A stretch of 64,000 bases of DNA from Ustilaginoidea virens. Its lineage: Eukaryota; Ascomycota; Sordariomycetes; Hypocreales; Clavicipitaceae. A program made the translations under genes and the position numbers. The stretch covers positions 4,960,501 through 5,024,500 of the forward strand of contig NC_057317.1 of NCBI RefSeq assembly GCF_000687475.1, given 5' to 3'. The notes beneath the pieces were generated by a model. That model was not told the origin of the DNA, did no database searches, and was given only the letters and a program-made list of their open reading frames with translations. Below, in pieces: positions 43,777 through 55,000 of the stretch (its first letter is position 1; every line of letters begins with the position of its first letter).

Positions 43777-44886
43777 CTACTCGGCGCCCTTCTTCTTGGG
43801 GTTGGACTTGAGGCGCTTCGCAACCGGTCGGTTGATGTGGTGTTCGGGGATCCAGCTCTCGTCGTAGGTCTTGGCGCCGGTGGAAACACCGACGGACTCG
43901 GAGCCAGAGAGGGAGGCGTCGGCATCGACGGCCTTGGTCTTTCTTCCGCCCGACGTCTTGGAGGAGCGCTTAGCCTGGGGGAAGAGAGCCTCGATCCAGG
44001 TCTTGTAGACGAAGTAGAGGGTGCCGACAAAGGCAGCAGACAGAACCAGGTACAGGAAGATGCTGAGCACAAGGGGGGGGGGGGGGGGGGTTAGCACGAG
44101 GGAGTGAGCAAGAAGAATTCCTGCAGCTACGCGCAGACTGGGGCTTTTTTGCAACATACATCTGAGGGTCGAGGAAGCTGGTAGGAGGCTCGACAATGGA
44201 TGCCACGCCGTCGTGAGCCTTGAGCTGGTGCATCTTGCCGTCCTTGGCAAACACAGCGGCGATCTGCAGCTTCACCTCCTGCGGCTGCATGTCCAGGGCG
44301 AAGGAGAAGGGGAAGGCCTTGGTCTCGCCGGCCTCGATCTCGTGGTTGTACTTGACGGCGGTCAAGTTGCGGATGATGGACTGGTACGCGGGGGCGTCCT
44401 TGGGCAGCTGCTTGGTGGTGGCGAGGAGGCCGGCCAGGAAGGCGAGCTCGACGGGGCCGTCCTCCTTGTTGGTGATTTCGACGAGGGCCTTTGTCGGGCG
44501 GCCGTTGACGAGGCGGACGCCGAGGACGTCGCCGTCGGGGAAGGTGGTCTTGACGCTGGCCGCGAGCCTAGGCTGGCGGGGGGGGGTGCCGTCATCGTCG
44601 TCGGCGGGAGCAGCATCGGCCTAGACACGGCACCGTCAGTCAGTCAGTCAGTCAGTCGGGGGGGGGGGAAGTGCATATTTTGCAAACGGCGCGCTTGGGC
44701 TTCCCAACAGCGAAGGGAGCTCTGATCAGCGCAAGGGGGGTAAAGAGATTGATAGCAGCTGAGCTGTAGCAGCTGAGCTGGAGCTGGGGGACGTTGACGA
44801 GGGGAAGAGGGGGGGGGGGAGGCTCATACCGCAGCCGCGCCAAAGACCTGCAGGACGAGCAGGGAAAGCAACGAGGCGAGCAACAT
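43777..44886 (-). CDS. Irc22/TRAP-alpha-like ER membrane protein
   Basis: The family is related to the alpha subunit of the translocon-associated protein complex (SSR1) and to yeast Irc22; it is an ER membrane protein with a lumenal beta-sandwich. Exons 44830-44886, 44160-44620 and 43777-44062 give 267 residues. Exon 1 is a signal peptide (MLLASLLSLLVLQVFGAAA). Exon 2 is the lumenal domain, with VLGVRLVNGRPTKALVEITN and AFPFSFALDMQPQEVKLQIA. Exon 3 supplies the membrane segment (IIFLYLVLSAAFVGTLYFVY, completed across the splice) and a cytosolic tail with KRSSK and a basic end, NPKKKGAE. The tail keeps the conserved motif YDESWIPEHHINRP typical of fungal Irc22. Intron 2 has 18 C on the sense strand next to the acceptor. 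Function beyond ER membrane is inference. Confidence 0.88.
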
Positions 44887-45296
44887 GGCGGGCAAAGGAC
44901 GAACGCAGGTTAGCCGAGGGCGAAGATGAATCGCAGGTTATCAAGAAGGCAGCGACTGGCGTTGGAAAAGGGGAAAAGGGGGGGGGATGATTGGGGCAGA
45001 TGGGAAGGGGATAAGAAAAAAAAAAAAAAAAAAAAAAAAGAGAAGGCAAAGATGAGCAGAAGGGAGAGCTACGGAGTAAAGAAGAGACGGAGATTGGCGG
45101 GCGGGGAGCGGCAAACAGGGAGGTTTGGTCGGGAACACGGGGTGCTTTGCCAGCAAGGCAGTTGAGCACGAGCTGGCCTTGGGGGTGCGCGACAGGGAGA
45201 GCTTGGGCGGTGCGTCGGCGGCTCAGGCGCTGCGGCGGCCCTTGGCGCGGAAAGGTGAGGTGGCCTCTAGGCTGGCACTCGGCGTCCGTGCAGTGA
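44887..45296. other. Irc22-like gene 5' flank, up to the retrotransposon insertion
   Basis: No gene seen. It holds a 24-A run (45016-45039), one TACGGAGTA copy (45070-45078) and GC-rich sequence that stops sharply where the outer element begins at 45302. Confidence 0.6.
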
Positions 45297-45301
45297 GTGC
45301 A

Positions 45302-45440
45302 TGTCACGATCAATGAGGTCAGAGTGTGTGTTGTAATAGGCTTGGTTCTTCTCTCTAGCTAATATCTATAGGGAGCTAATCTATGCGTATATATATATGG
45401 GTATTATCACGTGAGGCTATTACGTGAGTGATATATGATA
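45302..45440 (-). repeat. Outer Gypsy element, left LTR (3' LTR in coding sense)
   Basis: 139 bp, beginning TGTCACGATCAA and ending GATATATGATA where the right copy ends GACATGTGACA. Differs from the right copy by about thirteen transitions and one indel by eye. Confidence 0.9.
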
Positions 45441-47580
45441 AGTGCCGCCCGTCAAAAAAAACAGTGTCCTCGCTGTGACTTAATTATCTTTAACGCCTGA
45501 ATTCTATTCCTATCTGTCACCCCACGCCTCGTCGAAGTAGGCGTTATTATATAGCGGTAGGGTGAGGGATATAGTAGCGGCGGGTGGTTAAGTCGATTCT
45601 ATCGCGGTTGCTAATATAGAGGCTGTATAGGTCGTTCGTTTTATTATACGAGGTCTTTTTTTTACTAGCTTAGGAGTTATAGATTTTATCGGCTTAGGTA
45701 TCGAAGATGCTAATGGTAGCTCTGCAATACTAATGGTTGATATATAGTGAGTCGCATCGGTGAATTGTGGCTCTGCAATACTAGTGGTTGATGTGCGGTG
45801 AATTGCATTAGTGAATTAGTATAGAGCCGATGCATTACGATTTAAAGCTTTAGTGAGTTTGAATATTTGCTGTTTCTATTAAGTTATCTGTTCCTCGATG
45901 AGTTTTAAGTGATGCTTAAGGGCTTCTGTATATTAGAGTAATTGCTTAAATTGTTTCTCTAAAGCAAGGATGAGTCGAGGTGCTAGATAATTAAAGTCTG
46001 CCATTTCTTTAATAAGGTTAGTTTAGGCGAAGTGGGTATAAATAGCTTTTAGTAGGTTGGAAGCGATATAAATCAGCTTTACTAGTTCTTAGGCTGTATC
46101 GGCGGCGGGAAGGCCTTTTGCAAGGTTAGAGATATATTGGGTTAAATTTATTAATTCTTTAAGGATATCGTCGGAGGGTAAGTGGGATAATACTAGAGGG
46201 GGTATAGGCTGCAGAGGTTGCTATTAATTGATTAAGGTGAAAGAGGTAATTAGTATTAGGCTAGAGGGCGTTATTTCTATTATAGGCTTATCTAGATAGA
46301 AGCGTTACTATGCATCAATAATAGGCATAGGATATAGAGGAATCTAATCTAAAAGGTCCTAATGGTATTGGTATACATTTTGATATTTAGTATTTCTCGA
46401 TAAGGTGGGTCCCTAGATTATTTTGGAGATAATAGCTTAAAGGATGTCCTATAGGTCCTTAGGGACTTAAGGGGCGGCTAAGAGTTTTTTAGTTAAGGTA
46501 TTATTTAATAGGGTAGTATATATATTAGCAAGATTAAGTAAGAGAATAATATTCGCTAGGGAGGCTAATTTAATAACCTCCTATAGTAATACCTATCGAT
46601 ATGCAAGGAAATATCTTATAAGGATATATTATAGCGAATTTAGGCTATATGCTTAGATAATGCTAATGATATTCTACCGGGATTATAGTGCTAAAGGTTA
46701 TATAGATATTATTAGAATAAGATGCAGGCTAAGCAGACTATAGGATCGCTAATATAGAGGAAGTTATAGGTATTAAGTTAGGAAAGATAAAGAGTATAAA
46801 AAAGGCGAAAGGGAAATTATATATATAGTATATAGTGAGGTTAGGGTGAGGTAGATATTATTATATAGTTTAGGTTTTTCAGTATCTCGCTAAATATGCG
46901 ATTAGATGACTCAATAGTTAAATACTATATTATATTAGGCTTTAAGTAAGGTCTATTAGGTGATTTAATCCTACTATTTATATGGCTAGCGATTCTTCTA
47001 TATATTAAATAGGGTTCTTTATCTCTTTTAAGGCTATTAGAAGAATTAGTCGATAGAATTAAGTAATAAGCTATTTATCGAATAGATAGCTTTCTAATTA
47101 TTAATATAGGAGAAATCTCTTTAGATTATTTTGGCAATTATAGTATAGGCAATGCTATAGTAATCGTTAATTTAGAGTAGGATATAAATTTATCTAATAA
47201 AGAAGCTATTTTAGGGTAAGGCGATTAATCGGTAAAGGTCGAAATAGGGAAGGATTTATTTTAGAGGCAATTTATCGAGTATATAAGGTGGAATTTTATG
47301 CTTTTAGGACGAAAAGTAAATAGCTAATAAGGTATAGGGCGTATTTAGACTAAAAAATCGTTAAAATTTATCGATCTCCTAGTAATTATAGGTTAGCTAT
47401 AGCATTCTATATAAAATATTTAGTAGGTTATTTATATCTATAGCGGAGGCTAATCGAGTAAGTCTAATGCTTATTAGGCTAGAAGTTAAAGGTGGTTATT
47501 ATAATAATTATCTTTTGCTAATAGAGAGGTAAATAAAAGAGTATTATTCTATTTTTAAAGTAACTTCAGGCTAAAGGTTT
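45441..47580 (-). other. Gypsy 3' region downstream of the chromodomain, function unclear
   Basis: About 2.1 kb between the chromodomain remnant and the left LTR. It is heavily mutated and AT-rich; I can read no domain in any frame. Chromoviruses usually end soon after the chromodomain, so this is longer than expected. It could be a decayed extra ORF, a long 3' untranslated region or another older insertion. Confidence 0.5.
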
Positions 47581-47584
47581 TTCT

Positions 47585-50480
47585 TAATAGTATATTAGTT
47601 ATCAACTACTAATTATGTAAGTTATTAAGGTCGATAAACTTAATATAGTATTATATTCTATTCGTTATATACCGGTAGTCGATTATTAGCTATATATTAT
47701 AATCGGTAAGACGGATTAGTGCTACTATTAGTACTAGTCTATTAAATATATCTAGAATAAATAGTTTAAGGTAGTTAATTAAAATAACTAGGTATATTCG
47801 CTAAGTGTCTAAAAGGTTAAGCTTATAGGCGGACCTACCTATACATTTTATTACCTTAAACGGGCCTATGAATTTAGCTAAATACTTTTAGCTAAGTTAT
47901 AACGGAATTAAATATCCTTTTTTGTCGAGATAGATAAATACCTTATCTCCTAATTAAAAGAAGGTAAAGTAGTATTTATTATTATAATATAATTTTATTC
48001 GTATAGTAGTAATAGCTATTGCATTATAGGCCTAGAGTCGTTCTGCGATACAATTAAATAAATCTATAGGGGGGTATATAAGCGCGCTAATAATATTATT
48101 AGGGTTAAAACTAAGAATAATTTAGTTTAGCGAAGCTTTAGTCGATATATTTAAGGTATTATTAAATTTAAATTGAAGTTTAGGTAGAATCATCTCCTAC
48201 TACTATAGGTCTTTTAGGTAATAAATATAGATTTATACTATTGATTTAACCTATTAGATTATTCATTTAGTTTGGCCGTCTATTTGGGGATAATAGGCTA
48301 TCGAGTAGAGTAATTTCGTACCTATTAATTTCCAAAAGCTGGACTATATAGTAGATAAGAATCTCCTATCTCTATTACTAATAACTACCTTTAGGATCCC
48401 CTAGTTATAGGATAGTAGTCTATTATAGAGGAGGGAAGCGTATTGGTATGCAGATAAGGTATCTTTATAGGATGCTATTATTAGCTATTTGCTAAATTTA
48501 TCGATTATAATTAATATAGAGTCGTTACTATTAAGGGAGGTTAGTAATAATAGCAAAAAGTCGATAGAAATTATATAATAGGGATAGGGTAAAGGTAGTA
48601 GGGGTTGTAGATTATTATATTATTAATAACATTAAGGGTGGTAGATTTAGTAGAAGGGATAGCTTTAAAGGTAGTCTTTAAAATATTATAATCCCTTATA
48701 GATGCAAAACTATTAGACTGTTTTACTCAACTTTAAGTAACCTAGATGGTTTCCGTTATATATAGCGGCGAAGACTTTAGTTATTGCATTCTTAGGTATA
48801 TATAACCTAAGTAGGCAGTCTAGGGATATTTTCTAGAGTAAATCGTTTATCTATTCGAAGGGAAGAGAGGCTTTATCTTCTATAGGTAATTAACTATTAC
48901 TATTGATTATAGATTTAATATGTGATTATACTAGGTCTTTATTATATCCTTTCTATAAGAGTCTACGAAATTCTAGAGAAATACTAATTAAGTTTATTAT
49001 AGGCCTTTTAGCAGTAGCAATAATATTAGAGGGGATAGGTAATAAATAAGTGGGATTATATTGCATATTATAGGCAGAAGCGGCGGGGAAATCTATCTAG
49101 TGCTCTGGTTGATTATCGGGAAGTTATTTAAGTTAACTAAGTGCTATTGACTTATAAGTCGGTAAAATAGTCGGCAGACGATTTAATATATTAGGGATAA
49201 GATAGTCTTTACCCAGTTTATAAATAGCTTTAATATTAAATTGGCTAATATATTCTAAAGTATAGATTATTTTCTTATTGACGGTATATCGGCTAGAAGT
49301 ATTAGCTATATCGATCTATCGCGTTAGGTTAACGATTAAGTAATAATTAGTGAAGTAAATAATAGGAGGCTTTTTAGTTGCCTCGATCTAATATCTAGCC
49401 TTTCTTAGCATCTATATATATCTATAAATTTCAAGTTTAGTAGACTAGTATTTCTTTTTAATATCTAAAAGTATCCTTAAGAGGAAAGCTATTAGTTATA
49501 TATTAGTGCGCGGGGGATATATAGTGATAATACTATCCGTTCTCAGTTTAGGAATAGTATCGTCTTTAATATAATAGACTATAACTCTAATTCTTTTTCC
49601 CGAGGTATTAAAGTCTATAAAAAGATGCTTAATAGGGGAAAATAAGTGGAGGATCTTATTATTTATAAGGGCCTTTTTAATTATATTAAATGAGTCGACT
49701 TCCGCTTTAGTAGGTAGTAATACTCTAATGCTAATAGCTTATTTCTTCCTTACCGGTTTTAAGTTTTTAGGAGGGTCTTTTTTTAATCGAGCGAATTATA
49801 AAAGGTTAATCTTTCGTTACTATAGTAGTTTAATTATAAAGGCATAACCTAGTATATTATATTAAAGTAAGCCTATAAAGCCTAAAAGATACTTAAGAGT
49901 ATATAATATCTTAGGGAATTATAGATTTCTAACTACTATAAGTTTTTAATCGGTAGTGGCTATACCGAGTAAGTCGATAAGTTTGCCTAATACTACTACT
50001 TTAGGGAAAGCGATAAATATCTTAGCTAGGCTAATAGAGATATTATTTTTCAAAAGTCGAGTGAATAAATCAATTAGGTCGAGTATATACTATTAAAACG
50101 AAGAGGAGGTAATAATAATATTATCGCAATATATATCGGCATTTAATCCCCTTAGGATATTATCTATCCTATGCTGCATATAGGCGTTAGAACCCTTATA
50201 GCCTAGAATAGGGATATAAAAGGTATATTAACTATTATAGGTTATAACGGTGAATGCTTATCTAGAGTCTAGGTAGATAAGCTATTAGTAATAGAAATTT
50301 ATAGCGTTAATAACGGTTATATGAGTAGCATTGGCTAGCTTAGTAATAATATCTTCCTATTTTCTTATTAGGTAAGCGTCGAGCATTATTATTAAATTAA
50401 GTCTTTAGATATCGATTACTATACGACCTTTTCTTTTATCTACTATGCCTTACTAAATAACGAAGACTAGAAATACAAAA
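47585..50480 (-). pseudogene. Gypsy pol remnant: RT, RNase H, integrase, GPY/F, chromodomain
   Basis: Reading the minus strand with stops ignored, the order is: reverse transcriptase at about 50480-50100 (KGRIVIDI, then SNAYMQHRMDNILRGLN, then YCDNIIIT in place of the family YxDDI motif); RNase H about 49750-49150 (STKLEIY, KLGKDYLIPNILNRLP); integrase about 48325-48265 (AYYPQIDGQTK, the family's HPQTDGQTE motif); GPY/F module about 47960-47850 (GDKVFIYLDK, AKFIGPFKVI); chromodomain about 47715-47585 (IIDYRYI, YYIKFIDLNN). Many stops replace Trp and Gln, consistent with RIP. The chromodomain marks it as a chromovirus. Boundaries are approximate because no frame is continuous. Confidence 0.82.
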
Positions 50481-50627
50481 GGGATATAAGAGGTAGTATA
50501 GTATGCCTTATCCTTTGCGACCAGACTATATATAGTATCTTTAACTATTTTACGGTTGTTAGGGCCGATTGGGTAAACTTTGCACTTCTTAGGTATTATA
50601 TCCTCCCATCTAGGTTTTATTTAGATA

Positions 50628-51359
50628 TGTTAAAATCCTATAGTAGCCTACTAGGCTGCTGGCCTAATGCCCTACTGGTCTACTAACCTTCTGGCCCTTA
50701 TACCGTCTTTTAGACTTATGGTGGTCTTACCAACCCAGGCCCTTGCCTTTTACCTTAAGGATTTTCAGTGGATTATTTACTGTATATCAAGTAAGGTAGG
50801 CCTTAAGGTAGGCCTTGTTAAAAAGGTGTGGCATTGCTAAATTAGCGTGGTGGGTCTACTAGCGTGGTGGCTAGTCCACTAGTGTGGTGGGTAGTCACTA
50901 GCGTGGTGGTTAGTTACTAGCGTGGTGGCTAATTACTAGTGCGGTGGTTAGGGTGGTTGGAAAGGCCGGATATAGTGGGGCTGCTGACGTATTATATACG
51001 TGGCATAGCGAGCATTATGGGGAGCTTTCTTACTGGCTACCTTGGATGCCTGGGCCCACCCCTCCTTCGTGTATATATAGGATAGCTTTTCCCCTTCTTT
51101 CTAGATAGTAGAAGGGTAGCACAATCGAGTCTGTTAATGCACTATATGCCTCTTAACTTCTTACCTTCCCTGCGTTTTCTGGTTATCTTATATTTGCCTT
51201 GCCTTTACACTTGCCCTGCTTTATAGCACTTGTATAGTCTTAGGACTTAGTGAAAAATCTAGTATTATACTAAGATTAGTTCACAGGTCGCAGACAGTCT
51301 TGTGCCATTTAGCTAGCTAGTAAGGCTTTGCTTTTATAGTGACCTTGAGAATTGCAATA
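50628..51359 (+). repeat. Copia 5' LTR
   Basis: 732 bp, from TGTTAAAATCC to GAGAATTGCAATA. It contains six spaced copies of TAGYGYGGTGG at 50843-50948. A CTCC...TATATATAGG stretch near 51060-51080 could be a core promoter; that is inference. Confidence 0.93.
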
Positions 51360-51371
51360 GGTTATGAGCCC
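51360..51371 (+). other. Copia primer-binding site (initiator tRNA-Met anticodon arm)
   Basis: GGTTATGAGCCC starts at the first base after the 5' LTR. It is complementary to GGGCUCAUAACC, the anticodon stem-loop of eukaryotic initiator tRNA-Met (anticodon CAU included). This is the arrangement known for Drosophila copia, primed by a tRNA-iMet half-molecule rather than the 3' CCA end. Confidence 0.82.
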
Positions 51372-52055
51372 GGGTTTTTACTTCTTTGTTTTTACCCTAC
51401 CTTTTGTGTTCACCCCTTGGTCTCTTTTGCTTATTAGTACTACTAATATAGCTATCCTTTGGTATCTTCGGCTTACCCTTATCACCTTTGGCTTACCCTT
51501 TGTTACCTACGGCATTACCCTGCGGCAATCAACGGCGTACCTAACGGCAACTTACGGTGTAACCTCACGGCACTTTTAGCGTAACCTTACGTTATTTTTG
51601 GAGTAACCTACGGCACCTACGGATTTTATAGTGTGATATCTACCACACTATACTACTGTATAACACCTTTGCACCTAGTGCACGACACCCACTGCACTGC
51701 ACAGCACCTGTTATACTCTTCCACTTATAGCACTTTTGGTACGGTACTTACGGCACCTTTTTATATTACGGCACCTATAGCACCCACGGCACCCACGGCA
51801 CCTTTATATTACGGCACCATATAAGCACCTTGAACACCAACGCTATAATACGGACTTGCACAACGCCTACGGCATCTGTGCTTTTATATTGAGACCTGCC
51901 GCTATACTCTGCGGTTACCTTTTATAGTAGGCTACTAGCCACTATATTTACTAGCTGTCCAGCTAGTTACTCGACTATTTTGCCAGCTATTTAGCTGGTT
52001 ATTCATCTGTTCTTACAGCTATCGGCACCATTTTTAACGACTTCTAGCCACTATA
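51372..52055 (+). other. Copia leader with ACGGCAC-type repeats
   Basis: No long ORF precedes the polyprotein ATG. From about 51480 to 51870 the word ACGGCAC (often TACGGCACC or ACGGCAACT) recurs roughly fifteen times at irregular spacing. It may be a packaging or translation-control region; function unknown. Confidence 0.65.
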
Positions 52056-55000
52056 ATGGCACAGTCTAGGCCTTCTACTTATAAGGCCACTTTGGATTCC
52101 GACTCTAAAGCTAATCTTACTGTACAACTACAGCTAGATATGGACTATATAAAGTCCCAGATGAACAGCCTAACTATCCTTTTACAAGGCTTAGTTAGTA
52201 GGCAAAATAGTAACGTTCCTACTATTATAATTAGCAAGGAACTGGTAGAGGCTACTAGCCCTACTATCTCCGGTCCTACTAATACGACTAGCAAGGACCC
52301 TATAGAGGCTACTAGCCCTACTACTACTAATGCCGCTTCTACTAATAATAGCAAGAATAATTCTACTAATAATAGGAAAAAGAAGCAGCAAAAGAAGAAG
52401 GAACAGGACTCTAATATTAGCAGCAAACAGCAAAATGTCGAGTCCTTTATTATAGGCAATTATAATACCCAGGATATTAATATATCCTATTCTTCTTCTT
52501 CTTCTACCACTATATCCACTGATATAAGCTATAGTGCTAAATCAGGCGGCAGGACCCCTAAGGATGCCCTCCTTTATGATACAGGCTCCACTTATCATAT
52601 TGTTAATAATAAGAAGCATTTCACCACTTTTCACCATTTTGAGAAGGATGATAAGCCGGTAATTACTACTGGTGGTGGCCCTATTTCCCCTACTGGTTGG
52701 GGCACAGCACGATTTACTGTGCTACAGGGCGTTAATCCTACCAAATGGGGTATTATAGAGCTCAAGAATGCACTATATATTCCTGCCTTGGATATTAACA
52801 TCATTAGCGGTGTAAAGCACTATGCCGCTAAAGGGGTACTAATTAAAAATCAGCTTTGGTCAGCAAGCCGTAAATGCATCGGCATTTTTAACTTCGAAAA
52901 ATACGGCTTTTTCCTTCCACAGAAAGGAATAGACACACCACTACTGCATCAACCTTACAGCCACTATACTAATAGTATAGTAGTAGAGGTCCCCAGCCCT
53001 ACTAACCCTACTGATTATAGTGATCCTGAGGATACCACTATTACCCCCGTTCCTACTACTGCGACTAATAAGGAACCTGTAGAGGCTACTAGCCCTACTA
53101 CCCAACCTTCCGCTATTACGACTAGCGAAGACCCTGTAGAGGTTACTAACCCTACTCCTGCCCCTATAGCTACTGATACAGAATATCAGAAGCTATTACA
53201 ATTAGCCGGCATTTGGCATATACGGCTAGGGCATATAGGTATTCAGCTGCTTAAAAAGACCTGTGCTAATACCCCTGGTCTACCTAACTTTAATAAGGTT
53301 AAAGATGCTGATTTTCGCTGTCTAGCCTGTATACAGGCTAAGAAGGTTAGAAGACCTTCTAAAGATGCGATACCTAATCCAGCTAAATGCCTGGATATTA
53401 TAGAAGGTGATACTTTTGCTATATCACCCACACCATACAATAAACGACCTGTTGCCCTTATATTAGTGGACAGAAAATCCCGATTCCGTTGGCTTTACTT
53501 ACTGCCTAATAGGGAAGGCACTGTTGTTTTTAAAGCATTACAGAGCTTTATACAGAGCCTACAGGTCAGATATGGTAAAACGCCTGTTGAATTCCACTAT
53601 GATGGTGGAAATGAAATCAACAAAATGCTTAGTGATTGGCTTGTCGAACAGGGTATAGCTTTTAATACCTCTTGCCCTTATATTCACGAACAAAACGGCC
53701 TAGCTGAGCGCTCCATTAGGGTTATAGCTGATAGGCTACGTGCTACTATGGCCTGGTCAAGGCTACCATCTAACCTCTGGTCCGCTGTAATTACTGGCGT
53801 TATTATGCTAGTAAATATAACAGCAGTTACTAACAGACCTTCTAGCCCCTATCAGGAGCTACTAAAGGATTACGACCAGATAACACCGGAGCACTACCCT
53901 GACCTTATTAACCTTAGGGCTATTGGAGCAGCTATTGAAGTGCTTATACCACACGAAAAGCGTGTAAAAAGCCGCAAATTAGCGCCCCGTACCGAGCCTG
54001 GTAGGCTCCTTGCCACTCTAGGTAATAATACCTACTTAGTCTACCTTCTAAAGAAGAAGGTTGTTACTAAAACAACTTTTATTACCTTTATTTATCAAAA
54101 TGAAGGTATAGGCCCTATTTCTAGTGGCCTAGAAGGAGACTTTCACAGAGGGCAAAATATAGGTTCAGAGGGGGTATCTAGCAGTAAAGAACCTGCTATT
54201 TTACTGGATGACCTAGAAAGCATTCCTGACCCTACTAACTCTACTAACCTTACTAGCATTACTAACACTAATGCTATACCGGATGACCTGGAAAGCATGC
54301 CGGACCCTACTAATACTAGCGTTATTAATACTAATGCTACCTTGGATAACCGTCCTACCTTAGATAACCGTCCTATATTACAGTCCCCGGCTACTGCAAA
54401 GGATGACCTTATAGATATCCTTACTAGCCTTACTCCTGCCGACCTTACTAGCCCTACTGGCCCTGTTGGCCCTGCTGGCCCTGTTGGCCCTACTGGCCCT
54501 GTTGGCCCTGTTGGCCCTGCTAGCCCTGCTAACCCTACTAGCCCTACCGACTTATTCCCTAATTATGATTTATATCACCTAATATGGGATTCCTGCTATG
54601 CAGCTAAGCGTAAGCTAGCTAAAAAGGCCCCTGATAGTACGCCTAATAGCTGGAAGGATGTGCTACGATGCCCTGAAAAAGAAAAAGACCTTTGGATAAA
54701 GGCACTATTTAAGGAATTCGAGCAGCTTTTAGATACTAAAGTCTTCCAATTCATTCCTAAGTCTAGCGTTCCTATTGATAGGAAAATTATACGCAATAGG
54801 CCTGTTTTTCGGGTTAAAAAGGATGCTAATAATCAGCCTATAAAATATAAGGCTAGATTAGTTGTCAAGGGTTTTATGCAAGTCGAAGGAAAGGACTTTC
54901 AGCATACCTATGCTTCTACCTCTATCCCACCTACCTAGAGGGTTATACTAGCTTTGGCTGCTAGTAATAACTAGGAAATAGAGCAGATCGACTTTATAGG

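Noticed and set aside
51364..51579. 71-codon ORF in the Copia leader as a possible Gag
   Set aside because: Its ATG lies inside the primer-binding site and the product is a hydrophobic string with no Gag feature.
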